From Clytia hemisphaerica (Eukaryota; Cnidaria; Hydrozoa; Leptothecata; Clytiidae): DNA of 64,000 nucleotides. The stretch is taken from assembly GCA_902728285.1 (NCBI GenBank), contig CACVBU010000064.1:721640-785639 (forward strand). Direction: 5' to 3'. The position numbers and the translations under genes are program-made. The notes beneath the pieces were generated by a model, which saw only the letters and a list, made by a program, of their open reading frames with translations, was not told where the DNA came from and ran no database searches. Shown here one piece after another: positions 22,830 through 33,332 of this stretch; within the stretch, counting starts at the first letter, position 1; each line of letters starts with the position of its first letter.

Positions 22830-23720
22830 TTAAATTTCTCTTCTCACTTCTTCTTGAATCTCCTTTCTTGTTGCCTCCTTTACTTGTCTTTTCCAATTTG
22901 ATTTGGGTAATCCTCTCAGCTCCCCTGGTATCTTTAGTTTCTCAGCTATCCTCCATGTTGCACTGTACCAGCTTTCTTCATCATACTTTCTTGTCATTTG
23001 GCTTTCAACAATAGTCTTTGCCAGGCGTTCTTTGCCGTTCACTATGTTGTGAAGAACCATTAGCCTCTTGTAATTTATCGTGGCCTTTATTGGCCAGATA
23101 CCTGTCTCTGCTAGAACTCCCCAGCTGGGTGTTGTAACTGGGAGTCCAAGAAACTTTTTGATGTTGGAGGTGTGTATGGACTCAAGACTCTCCCAGTCTG
23201 TCTTTGTGAGTGCTGGCCATAGCTCTACGTCTCCAAAGATTGAGTTTGTTCCTGTTTCCGTATACAGGAACAACTTTGTTGCCAATTCCATTGAGATTGC
23301 TTTTTGGCCGTGGCAGTTTATGACTCCTGCTATCTTTCCTGCTCTCTGTTCTATTTCCTGGAGTTGTCTCGAGAAGTTGCCTTTTTGATTCAGCCAGGTT
23401 CCCAGATATTTGTATTCTTGACATTCCCTCACCATCCCTTCTCTCAGTTCAAAAGACAGCTCTTCTTCATTCTTTTTCTTCCCTATGTGGAGTATTTTCG
23501 TCTTTGAGGTTGAGAAGGTGAATTTTTTTGTCTCCTCCATCTCCTTGAGTGCTTTTAAAGTGTTCTCTACTGCCAGTTTTGAGCCTGCCCCAGCAATGTC
23601 ATCTACATAAGCTAGCGCATTTACTTGTAGACCTGGTGCCATTGATGTTACTATACCGGGACTAATTTTGTTCACCATCATTGTTGATGCACAGCACAGT
23701 TGTGGCCCCAAAACTGTTCC
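22830..23720 (-). pseudogene. Reverse transcriptase second half of element D (motifs B-C onward)
   Basis: Begins in motif B (GTVLGPQLC) directly after the MITE at 23723-24062. Motif C is YVDD (near 23600), followed by thumb-like sequence (EYKYLGTWLNQ). A premature stop ends the frame at 22830. Confidence 0.8.
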
Positions 23721-23722
23721 TT

Positions 23723-24062
23723 CAATCCTTCAAGAAATATTTGAGACAAAGGGGAGTTCCCGGTGTAATTTTGAGCACCACAATTGATTTTTAGGCGCCT
23801 TAAACTACAGTTGGAAAGTAGAGTTTTAACTCTGAGTTTTAACATGAGACTTAAGACTTAGGAGCTTAGGATCTCAGGATTTAAAAGCTCAAATTTGCTC
23901 GAATGAGGCTTGGAATATAGCCTAGAAGCCACCAAACACCTCTAAAATCGAAACATTCAATGGAAGAAAGTGGAAGTGCTAAAATAGCAATTCTCGCCCG
24001 AACTTTAAATTCTGAAAAACGTTAAAATACACTAAAATCTCAATATATTTCGTGGGAGATTG
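23723..24062. mobile_element. 340-bp MITE, copy A, inside element D reverse transcriptase
   Basis: The ends CAATC...GATTG open inverted repeats of about 24 bp with an AAATAT block. TT flanks both sides (23721-23722 and 24063-24064); removing one copy with the insert joins the reverse transcriptase in frame between Q and G of motif B. It shares long blocks (GTAGAGTTTTAACTCTGAG and AATATAGCCTAGAA) with the copy at 27670-27989. Confidence 0.8.
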
Positions 24063-24887
24063 TTGCTTCACGATCTCCCCTATCTCTATCTCCTGTGTGG
24101 AACCCACTGGGGTGTCAATGATGATTTGGCATTTCTTGTTAAGTTTGAACACTTGTCTGGCTTCAGCTTCTCTCACTCCTGCATCTTTCAAGTCCTTGAT
24201 GCAGTCTTTGAGCCAAAGTCGGTCGAAACACTTCTTTGCGTCTGCAAAGACAATGTACGTTTCTCTATGCTTTGCCATCTGCTGTATGCTCAGTATGGCC
24301 ATCAAGTTGTCCAAGGTTCCTCTTCCCTTCTGCCCACCGTTCTGGTTTATGTCAATTTTCATTGTTTGGTTCATTCTTTCTAGGAGCACTTTTTCCCATA
24401 CTTTACTGACCACGTTTGTAATGAAGATTCCTCTCCTATTGTTCATTTCCAGTGTGGATCCTTTCTTGTGGATGCTCTTTATTTTGACTCGTTGCCACGC
24501 TTGGGGTATCTCTCCTCCATTTGATATTTGGTTAAAAATGATCCTGAGGTGCTCTTCGATTTCAGTTCCCCCTCCTATGAGCATTTCGTTTCTCCACTGT
24601 TCTCTATCTGGTGCTTTTCTTTTTTTCAGCTTTTCGATTATTCTATTTATGGTCATTGTGGTGATTTCCATTGGTTTCTGCTTTGTTGCCGTTTTTATGA
24701 TTTCCTCAAAATTTTCTGCAATTATCCTTTCCTGCCGTTTTCCCCTCTCTGTGGTGTATTCCTTTGGTGTCAGCAGTTCCTCATAAAACTCTTTGTACAC
24801 TTTCAAAACTTCTTGCTTATCGTCTTTACAGTTTCCCTCTTTGTCTTTGATTGATGTTGTTAGTGGTTCTCTCCTTCTTTGGGTGAT
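24063..24887 (-). pseudogene. Reverse transcriptase first half of element D (motif A)
   Basis: Contains NNRRGIFITNVVSKVWE, GGQKGRGTLDNL and motif A FADAKKCFDRLW, and ends at GEIVKQ where the MITE begins. The same frame continues upstream across an in-frame TAG at 24888-24890. Confidence 0.8.
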
Positions 24888-25199
24888 CTATTTATGTATC
24901 TCCCAAAATTTTGCTTGGTCAATACCGCCATTCTTCTTTTTCATTTCTTGCACAGCTCTTACTACTGTGTTGTTGATCCTTCTTCCTTCCGCTTCTAGAA
25001 TCTCCTCCTTAACTTTCTGTATTTCTTCAGTTAGGTTTTTTTCTTCTCCCTGTTGGTTTTGTATCTTCCTCAGATTTTTGTATTTTTGGTTTAGCAGCCG
25101 CTCCTCCTTTGACTGGCCATTCCGAGGTGATACTTTTTTTCCTGCATTTTCATATGCCTGTGCAACCATTTCTGACCATTGCTCATATCGCCTACTCAT
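24888..25199 (-). pseudogene. Linker between endonuclease and reverse transcriptase of element D
   Basis: About 103 residues, highly charged and helical-looking (EEKNLTEEIQKVKEEILEAE), in the -1 frame relative to the endonuclease. No slippery heptamer is present at the change, so a one-base mutation is the likely cause. It ends at an in-frame TAG. Confidence 0.65.
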
Positions 25200-26224
25200 T
25201 CCTTAGCGTTATTGAGTACCTCTTTGAATTTTTTGTCTTTCAGCATTTCTTCAAATCTCTTCATTTCTGCTGGCCCATGACGTGTGTATTGCTGTTTCTT
25301 TTTGCCACATTCGCCAATGGTCCAATTGCATTCCACCATAATGGCAGTGTGGTCGCTATATATCTGTCTTATTTCTCCGTTTTGTTTCTTCAGTCTGCAG
25401 GGTGTCCATATCTTAGCTTCGTCTATTTGCATTGATATTATGCTGTTTTCTGCTCTTTCGCATGTCATAACATAGTCAAGTCTTGATTTACATTCTCCTT
25501 CAATCCTTGTCCACTTGCCCTGGCATTTGTCTGTTTCGTTGGTTATTGTGAAATTTAGTCTCTCAACCATCTCTTTTTGTATCTTTCCTCCTACACTTTC
25601 ACCCTCGCTTTCGATTTTCGAGTTTGTATCTCCTACTACCATGGTTTGGAAGTCTCCTATGATCCCAAGTTCTACTTCTTTCTCTATTTCCTTGAAGGCC
25701 TCTTGTAGTTTGTTTCTTCCTATGTTTTCTTTTGGGATGTAGACTGCTCCAATCTTGATTTTGTGTCTTTTGTTATTTAAAGTAATCCATAGGCTTTCGA
25801 GGTTCCCTTTTGTCATTGAAACCTTCTTTGTGATTGGCTCTAAATGCTCCTTTACTGCTATCAGGACCCCACCTCCATTTGATGTTCTATCGTTTCGATA
25901 AGGCTTGTACCCCTTGATTTCAAAATTTTCACTCTCATCTAGCCATGTTTCAATAAGGATGATCATATCTGGCCTCCTTTCATCTACAATGCTCAACACG
26001 CTCGACATCTTTGATTTGATCCCTCTGATGTTGTTGTAATAAATTTCGAAATTCTTCAGAGTGTTCTTGACCTTCTTTCCTCCTCTTCTAGTCTTTTTCC
26101 TTTCATTTTTTGGTTGCCTCGAAAAATTTCCTAGTTTGTCTTTCTCCTTGTCCTGTTCTGTTATTGTTATTCCTTTATTTATTGAGGGGGAATCCCTCTC
26201 TCTCCTAAAAAGGTGAGTTTCCAT
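25196..26224 (-). pseudogene. Endonuclease domain of element D ORF2
   Basis: 342 codons. The ATG at 26222-26224 lies inside the last codons of ORF1 (overlap of 20 nt), which suggests reinitiation after ORF1 termination. Motifs: YYNNIRGIKSK, LIETWL, GGGVLIAV, VVGDTNSK (catalytic GD-N type), SRLDYVM and YSDHTAIM (SDH). This is a complete APE-like endonuclease order. The frame ends at 25196 before the linker. Confidence 0.8.
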
Positions 26225-26789
26225 TTTCTTCTCCTATTTGTTCTAGGGTCTGCTTTACGCTTTCCTTTATCATTTTCCCCATCATTTGAGTCAGTCTCTC
26301 CAACAGTTGTTGTTCTTTTGTATCAGTTTCACTTTCATTTTCAAATTGCTTGATTCTGCTGGTCTGTTCATGTTGCCTTCTCTTTTGTCCCCTTCCTTCG
26401 TCTGTTAACTGATTTCTCTCTCTCTGGTTCTCTTCTTTTCCCTGCTCTCTGTCTTGTGTATGGATAAATTTGCAGTTTGGTTTATTGCAATCTTTGTTAT
26501 ATCTACATACAATTGATGTATCATGGCTTTGTGTACAGTTGGCTTTCTTACATTCCTTTTCCTCTCTGATGTTTTGACATAGTTTCTTGTGTTCAAACTT
26601 GCAGTGGTTCTGAAATCTACATCCTTTTTTATTATGCCATATACAAAGTTTCTTTACCGCTTCATTATTTTGCCTTCTGGTTTCTTGGTCTTTTTCCACC
26701 TGGTTTTCCCATTGGGTTGGCTTTCCTGGTCTTACTCTCTGCCTTTCTTCCCATTTTCCTTTGTGGTTCTGCTGTTTATTCTTTGTCAC
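26205..26789 (-). pseudogene. ORF1 second half of element D: three CCCH zinc fingers
   Basis: Three C-x-C-x-C-x3-H fingers are visible: CIWHNKKGCRFQNHCKFEH (C-x7-C-x5-C-x3-H), a C-x8-C-x4-C-x3-H finger, and CRYNKDCNKPNCKFIH (C-x5-C-x4-C-x3-H). The last spacing is that of the poly(A)-binding Nab2/ZC3H14 fingers. A basic, glutamine-rich tail and a possible C-terminal helix follow. It lies in the -1 frame relative to 26822-27184, so the two halves probably form one ORF1 protein broken by a mutation. RNA binding is inferred from the fingers. Confidence 0.7.
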
Positions 26790-26821
26790 TGCTGGTTCTG
26801 CTTCTCCCTGGACTTTTTCCT

Positions 26822-27184
26822 CTATCTTCTTCTCTTTTCTGTTGATTTCTGTTTCCTCAGCTTCTGCTCTTCTATCTGGAATCGTAATTTCTTTCTCCTG
26901 CCTACTTTCCTTCTCTTGTTCAGCGTTTCTATCATTTCTTGTAGCATTTTTTCTATTTCTCTTTTCTCCGCTATAGTCTCCTCTATGTTTTTCTTGTATT
27001 GTTTTATCTCGTCTCTAAGTCCTTTTTCCCGTTTTTTGCTTTCATCCCATTTTCTTTTTAAGCCCTGGAGCACTTCCTTTCCATTTGTTTCTTGTCCTTC
27101 TTCATTCTGCTTTGGGTGTATGCCTATTGCTCTTGCGACTTCTGATATCCATCTTTCTTTTCCATTTATCTGTACTAATGCCAT
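26822..27184 (-). pseudogene. ORF1 first half of element D: coiled coil
   Basis: Starts at an ATG at 27184 (MALVQINGKERW). Residues about 40-90 are a lysine/glutamate-rich coiled coil that would drive multimerisation as in other ORF1 proteins. The frame stops at 26822 after an arginine-rich run; the finger domain continues in another frame. Confidence 0.65.
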
Positions 27185-27270
27185 CTGGTGTTTTTCTTCC
27201 TCAATCTTTAGATTTTTTTTTCTTTCTTTCTTTTTTTTTTCACCTGGCCTTTTTTGTTTGTTTTCATTCT

Positions 27271-27560
27271 ATTATTCCTGGCGACGTCTAATGACGTCAT
27301 GATACACCGGTAATAATCTTAGCCTATGATCCCATGCAAACCTACTGGTTGGGTAGCTCTTGGTCTTGTGTCGTCAAGTTTTATTTTGTCTTAACTGGGT
27401 TTCTTACTATCCAACCTTGGGTTCACATGTAAGTGGGACAGATATTTTTCCTTTCTTTCTTGTTTTCTCTTGCTATAATCCCTGGTGACGTCGAAGGACG
27501 TCACGATTCAATGGCAATTATATTAGCAATGAACATGTGGGAATTTACTTGTTGAGATAT
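27271..27560 (-). promoter_or_regulatory. Two leader segments with paired GACGTC sites (element D)
   Basis: 27281-27300 and 27486-27505 each hold two GACGTC hexamers spaced by four bases within a shared context (CCTGG-GACGTC...GACGTCA...TTAGC). The first includes TGACGTCA (27292-27299), the consensus for CREB/ATF factors. Both segments are followed by T-rich runs on the plus strand and lie about 205 bp apart. This fits duplicated promoter monomers upstream of ORF1. Confidence 0.45.
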
Positions 27561-27669
27561 GGGTTTTTTTTATTTTTGTTTTTTTTTGACACCTATTCTC
27601 TATACAGCTGTAACATAAATCGGGTCTGGAGACTTCACAATAAGTAGATTGCTTTTTTGGTTTCAACTA

Positions 27670-27989
27670 CAATCAGGGACAAAATACTTGGCACAAAAGG
27701 GAAATTTACCGGGGTGTTTTGAAACCACAATCGATTTGTAAGTGCTCTAAAGTAGGTTCGAAGGGTAGAGTTTTAACTCTGAGTTTTAACGCTGAGGATC
27801 TGAGGATCCAAAAGTTTAAAAATGGTCCAGTAGGGCTTGAAATATAGCCTAGAAACCAATAAATCCCTCCCAGATCGAAATAATCGATGAAATCAAGTTG
27901 AGGGCCTGAAATTGACATTCTCGCTCGAACTTCAATTTTCGAAAAATGGTAAATTAGCCAAAAGTGCAAATATATTATGGCACGGATTG
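27670..27989. mobile_element. 320-bp MITE, copy B
   Basis: Same family as 23723-24062. The ends CAATCAGGGAC and GTGCCGTAACCTAG-like counterparts are inverted around CAATC/GATTG, and TA flanks both sides (27668-27669 and 27990-27991). There is no coding capacity. Confidence 0.75.
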
Positions 27990-28740
27990 TACCCTGGGAC
28001 TTGGTTCCCTTTCTTTCCCTGAAACATACCCCACAGAGATACAGTGCTTAGATTAAAAGTTATATGTCACCATCCTCAAATAATCTTATTATATATTTAG
28101 CAGATCCCTTGCATTAAATGTCCAAACAATTTTACCCTCAGACCTCGATTCCGACCATCCTGCCTTGCTCATATGGCTGTCCTCCTTACAGTCCTTCGAC
28201 AGGCCGTCATCCCTACGGTCTTAGGCACCTAAGTCCAATCATCCTCATTACAATTTAGACTAAAATCAATCATCCCTATCAGGACATGGGCTCAGGTTAT
28301 TCTCACCAGGATATAGGCTCAGGCCATCTTCATCAAATACATGGGCTCAGGCTATTCTCATTACGACCTATAGGGAAAACTTTAAAGCAAGACTAAGACT
28401 GTCATCCTTTTAGTAAGAGTTAGGTTCCTAATGTGTAATGACTTCTTTTTGAGTTTGGCTGCTGATTTGGGGATGTATTGTGCGGGTAGTTTTGGGGACG
28501 TTTTGGGGGTGTGGGTCCCTTCGGAACCCCATACTCCTACCTAGTGGCTAGCTTATACAGTATCTACAGGCACATACATGTTAGGAGTAAAGGCTGTCCT
28601 CCTTACAGTCCACGCTCATAAGGTTGAGGAGTAAAGGCTGTCCTCCTTACAGTCCACGTTCATAAGGTTAGGAGTAAAGGCTGTCTTCCTTACAGTCCAC
28701 GCTCATATGGCTGTCCTCCTTACAGTCCGCGATCTTTGCT
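27990..28740. repeat. Degenerate minisatellites
   Basis: 28584-28735 holds three to four units of about 43 bp containing GGCTGTCCTCCTTACAGTCC, a motif that can itself form a short hairpin; one more copy is at 28172. 28277-28370 carries looser repeats of GGGCTCAGGCTATTCTCAT. No gene was recognised. Confidence 0.7.
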
Positions 28741-28916
28741 TTGCTTACAAAAGGTTGAGGTTTTTACTATTTTTGCTGATAATGAGTTTGCAAGTTTATT
28801 TACAAAAAGTGCTAAAGTTCTGGACAGAAAAAATTTAAATGAGTGCACTTGTAGTAAATATAGCAAAAATAGTGATGAAACAAATAGGCCCTCAAATGGA
28901 ATGAGGATATGATTAT

Positions 28917-30734
28917 GGACATGTTCATAAAACATAGGGCGAAATGTTACACTTTGCACCATTGATTTTTAATTTGTTACTGATTTATCTCTCATTCTTT
29001 TCAAGACAAAAGACTTTGGTTTTTCAATTGTAAATAGATGATATTTTGTAACTGTCCAGGTTAGATTTCTAAATAATAAGCGAGGCTTAAGATATTAGCT
29101 CCCAAAGTCAGGCAAGAAAAATGATAAAAATGTAACAACTGGAAATTTTCCCAAAATGATAAATACATAATATCTCTGGAAGTAATGCATATTTTACTAT
29201 GAAACTTTCACAGATGATAAAAATGTAACTCAGGAGTGTTTCTAGCTTTTCAAAACTGCTGTTTTATGATAAAACTGTAACAATTGGAAATTTTAATTTT
29301 GTACATTTTTATCACTAATTTCAAGGAAATGGTTTGGGTCTACTTGATTGCAATAAGTTTAAATTGCAAGTCAAATCACGGTTAGTGTAAAACACAGGTC
29401 ACGGGTCACAGGTCACAGGTCATACAAATTACAGACCGGAAAACTGTAACGCACTCGTAACATACAACCCATAACATACAACTCATAACAAAAGTTCCTG
29501 AAAATATTATATGTAATGGAAATGTAATATTAAAATATGGTATTTAGAAGACTTAAACGACAAATCATCAAACCCAAAAATTGACAACAAATGACACTTA
29601 AATTATGTAAATAATGATGTTATCTCAAAGTATGAGGTTTTGTACACCAATTAACAATAAAATATTTATCATGCGCAATAGGATGCCGACGCTGCAAGTG
29701 GATATAGATTGACAGGTTTTGAAAACAATAAATACTCCAAGAGAGCTGTTTTAGAGAGATGAAAATAGTGACGTCATTTTATCAAAAATACGAAGCAGGG
29801 GATAAAAATATTAAAACATTTGTGAAATATAATCCCATTGACGCTATTTTCATCAATTCTTGTTATCATACCCAAGGTGATGCAGGAAATAAAATGAGAT
29901 ATGACATTAGTGATTGTTAAATAGCTATTTTCCTGTTAGGGGCTGTTTAATGCAAAGGTGAGATCGATATTCGAATATTTCTTTATTCTTTGTATATAAC
30001 ATTCGTAACATGCGTATAACATTGAAAAGATAACTTTTTTGCATGTGTGATATAGATGTAATATATAATACAAGTATTACAGGTCCGTGTTATACACGGC
30101 ATAAAACGCGAAATCACGTGGTAAACACGTGGGTAGATTTTTAGCTTTAAAATAGTTCTAGATCAACAAAATACCTTTGGAATTATATCATTGACATTAA
30201 AAACTGTTTTTCAAACATTTTCATTGTGTTTTACAGTAATCAAAGCTGACCTGTCAACACTGACCTGTGACCCGTGACCTGTGACCTGTGACCTGCGTTT
30301 TACACTAACCGGTCAAATCATTGATAAAACTGAAACATTGGTTTATTTTCCAATAATCAAATAAATTCCTGATAAATAAGTAACAGTTACTTTTTGATCC
30401 CATATCTTTTCAAGAAGGGTGTTACATTACTTGCCTAAAGCTACTGCCACATTACCAATGCTTCAAAATTATCTTTGTTTTTACAGAATTGTAAATAATC
30501 CATTAGAACCTTAATAATTGATAATTTAGTAACAAAGTTACAATTTTATCATTTTCCTTGTTTGAGGAGTATATTTTTGAAATTTTTTGATGTAGTCCTT
30601 TTTGTTACATCATTATCGTCATTTTCACCAATTTTCAGCAAGATTACTGCAATACTTACCAAGTTATTGATAAAAATGTAAAAAAGCCATTCTTCAATGT
30701 GTAACATTTCGCCCTATGTTTTATGAACATGTCC
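28917..30734. mobile_element. 1.8-kb element with 36-bp inverted ends and TTAT duplication
   Basis: 28917-28952 and 30699-30734 are exact inverted repeats. TTAT flanks both sides (28913-28916 and 30735-30738). The interior carries several TAAAAATGTAAC-type motifs near both ends and no coding sequence. It is itself split by the element at 29379-30312. It sits immediately upstream of the degenerate gene at 30738. Confidence 0.8.
29379..30312. mobile_element. 934-bp nested element with perfect 8-bp target duplication
   Basis: TCAAATCA is duplicated exactly at 29371-29378 and 30313-30320. The ends begin CGGTTAGTGTAAAAC and continue into tandem GGTCAC repeats, inverted at 30246-30312. The 8-bp duplication is typical of hAT-type elements. 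The interior has no ORF of note, so it is non-autonomous. Confidence 0.85.
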
Positions 30735-30737
30735 TTA

Positions 30738-33041
30738 TACAAGAAGTTGATGGAAGCTAAACGGCAAGCCCTCAAGAAAGAAGGCAACAAAACACCATCT
30801 GATGCAACTGTCAAGCAATACCTGACCAAAGCAGAGATGCAACGTCACGTGAGAAGGATGACAAGGGGAGAGTAGATGACAGAGAAACAGAGAGGCTGAT
30901 AGACGACCTGATTCTGCATTTTACCGGTGCAACGGACTCTCTTGGGACCCCACTTTTCACCGACAAAATGGTTGAGATCTGGGAAGTGGAACGTAGACAC
31001 GTCGCATGTATCCAAGATCCTGTTTCCATTGACCTCTACACCAAAATTGGCACAACAAAGAAAGGTGACATCCAACTTCCACTCTATCGATGTGCAAGAG
31101 GGACAGTTTCGCTTGAGTCTTTTCACAGCCACATTGTCAATTTTATTCCAGGTACATCAGCAAACGGGGTGAACTTCCAAGCATATCTGTTAGCTGGATT
31201 GGCAAGATGGAACGAAGCTCGCAAAGAAGATGTTCAAAATGCCGACCAAAACAACGCAATCAATTCAGTCTCTTCCTTCCGTACGTTCGAGGCAGAGCTA
31301 TGTGCCAAAGTTGACGCCCTCCACACACAGATTTTTGACAAACCGCTTGTCGGCAAGCCAAAACCATCAGCCAAAATAAATGAGCTTTTCGGTGTGGAGT
31401 ACTTGAAGCAAGAAAACTTTAAGATGTCAACTGTGGAGAAAGAGGTTGACGACGGGATTGAGGACTCTGGGGTTGAATCTGATGGGGGTTTGACCATGGG
31501 TATGTACAGCTGTCATGACAGTGTTGACTTTGTATTTGTTGACAACGATAACCCTTTGAAGAACACCGGGATGGTCAAGGAAGTGTCTGATGAGGAGATT
31601 GAGGATGAAGATGACAGCCAGAGCAGCCGAAGCCAGAGTCAGGATAGCCAGGAAGAAGTGTGCGATCATCGTGGCATACCTGGTTGGGACAAAATCGACA
31701 AGCTGACTGATATGCTACTTGCGCAGAAGGGAATCAGCATTCTGCCTTCGTCTGCAGCCAACATCGTCGCCTCGTTCAATCAGCTTGATGAGTTTGACAA
31801 GAAAGCCATGGTCTGGCAACCAGTGAAGATGAAGCCTGCTTCTGGCCGATTCCAACGAAAGAAGAGAATGTCTGGTCATGCTGCTGCTCGAGAGATTGCA
31901 ATGAGAAGATGTTTTCTCACCGGTGGCAGTCCTGCCTTCCAACCCTCCAAAAATAGAATAGTGGAAGCTATTTTTGTAAAGTTGTGCAGCAGACACCATA
32001 CCGGCACTACCATCACAGATCATCCTGGGAAGAAAAAGGCCAAGTTTGCTTCCCGTCTTAAGCTCATCTTGGAAGAATACAACAACTTACGTGCCCGAGT
32101 TTTCAACAGCAAATCCCTGAAAGAACAGACCTCGATCACCCTCTTCAACGTTAACCAAACAACATTATCCAAGTGGTTTAAAAACAAGGTGCGCGTTGAA
32201 GAAGTGACAGAGCTGATGAAAGGACGACCGATACCATCCCACCTCAGTTTTACAACAACGAAGAAAAAGATGGGATTGAACCAAATGGACTTGTCGCATG
32301 ATGCTCCCCTGGTCACCTTTACTGATGCAGAAGACAAGATCGGCCAGGTGAAGAGGAAAAGAATTCAGCGAACAACGGACACAGACAAAATCAGTACCAG
32401 CCCTGTCCACTTCTTGCCAACTGATGTTCTCCCGGATCCTCTATCACTGTCACCACCGCCGCCACCTGCTTCAGCATCAACCCAACAACCACCAGAAGAA
32501 ACCCAACCAATGCAAAAATCACCACAGCTTTCGCCACCCCCACCACCATCACTGATGCCATCCGCCACAACAACATCAACCCAGCAGCTACCTTTTGGTT
32601 GTGTGCAGTTACCTCAACAAATGCTGATGCAGTTTCCACAGCCACCAACATTGATGCAACCCCTACCAAATCAACAATATTTCTATCTTCCCATCAAGCC
32701 AAAGCCTGCAGAACCTCATCCTTTCATGCCGCCAAAACCAGTGCCAAATTTCATCATACATCCATCTGGACAAGGACCACCACCAACAGCACAAAAAGGT
32801 AAGCCGATTGGTTTGCCAAAGTCCACATTATCGCTACCTGTCTAAAGGCAAGGATCCTGAAACGGCAAAAGCTCGGAAACCCTACTCTTGCAGGAAATGC
32901 AACAAAGTGGTAACAGCAGGACATGACCGCTATTATGGCTACAAATATTGCCCTGATGAGCCTGGGGCCTTACCACATGAACAGTGGAAGGAGAATGTGA
33001 AGAAACTTATTGAAAAGAAAAAACAATCAAAGCAAGCCTAA
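30738..33041 (+). pseudogene. C-terminal part of a large uncharacterised metazoan protein family, frameshifted
   Basis: Three overlapping frames make one degenerate gene: 30738-30872, then about 30872-32845, then 32808-33041. The main part has a conserved block with YRCARGTVSLESFH and FQAYLLAGLARWNEAR, which I recall from large multi-copy cnidarian and fish proteins of unknown function that look transposon-associated. It is followed by an acidic region (EEIEDEDDSQSSRSQSQDS), a helix-turn-helix-like block (TTLSKWFKNKV), a proline-rich stretch, and a terminal zinc ribbon (CRKC...YCPDEPG). The N-terminal part is missing; the element at 28917-30734 lies at the break. I cannot name the family or its function. 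Confidence 0.5.
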
Positions 33042-33178
33042 ATGCATTAAAATGAAAAAGATTAGGCGTGCTTTGATTGTTTTTCTTTTGAATAAGTGTT
33101 TTGTTTTTATAGTTTATCTTTCCCATTTTTCTACATTTTTGGTGTCAAAAAATGTTGTTATTTGTATCAATCAAATTG
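33042..33178. other. Intergenic, nothing recognised
   Basis: AT-rich sequence after the pseudogene. No feature was seen. Confidence 0.4.
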
Positions 33179-33233
33179 AAATCGAAAGTGAAAGTGGATT
33201 GCAAATTGTCAAAAAATGTGCTCTCAGCGAAAA
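33179..33233 (+). repeat. Left half of the IRF/E-box repeat split by the foldback element
   Basis: Starts AATCGAAAGTGAAAGTGGAT and runs to CTCTCAGCGAAAA, then continues at 39645 on the far side of the 6.4-kb insert. The intact paralogue is at 39900-40010. Confidence 0.8.
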
Positions 33234-33332
33234 ACCAAAATGAAGCCAGCGTCAGTTTCGCGGCGTCAGCGTCAGCGTCAGCGTCAACGCGAATCAGATT
33301 CAAATCGAAAGTGGTTATAAAAAGTGTTCTAG

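Larger units (their letters stand above)
22372..27600 (-). mobile_element. Non-LTR retrotransposon with CCCH-finger ORF1, broken (element D)
   Basis: On the minus strand: duplicated leader segments (about 27560-27270), ORF1 (27184-26205, one frameshift), endonuclease (26224-25196), linker (25199-24888), reverse transcriptase (24806-22830, split by a MITE) and C-terminal zinc motif (22814-22479). The 3' flank has a GATTCTGCG triplet repeat at 22372-22400, which may be its tail. At least two frameshifts, two in-frame stops and one insertion disable it. The clade is unresolved; it is not the CR1 type seen elsewhere in the window. Confidence 0.85.

Noticed and set aside
24052-24854. Long plus-strand ORFs opposite element D
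   Set aside because: Hydrophobic, phenylalanine- and serine-rich shadow frames of the minus-strand reverse transcriptase.
25190-25200. Programmed frameshift between endonuclease and linker of element D
   Set aside because: No X XXY YYZ heptamer is in phase, and the copy carries other disabling mutations.
32795-32850. Intron donor AAAAG/GTAAGC in the degenerate gene
   Set aside because: No acceptor with a plausible intron length joins the zinc-ribbon frame; overlapping frames fit a small indel better.
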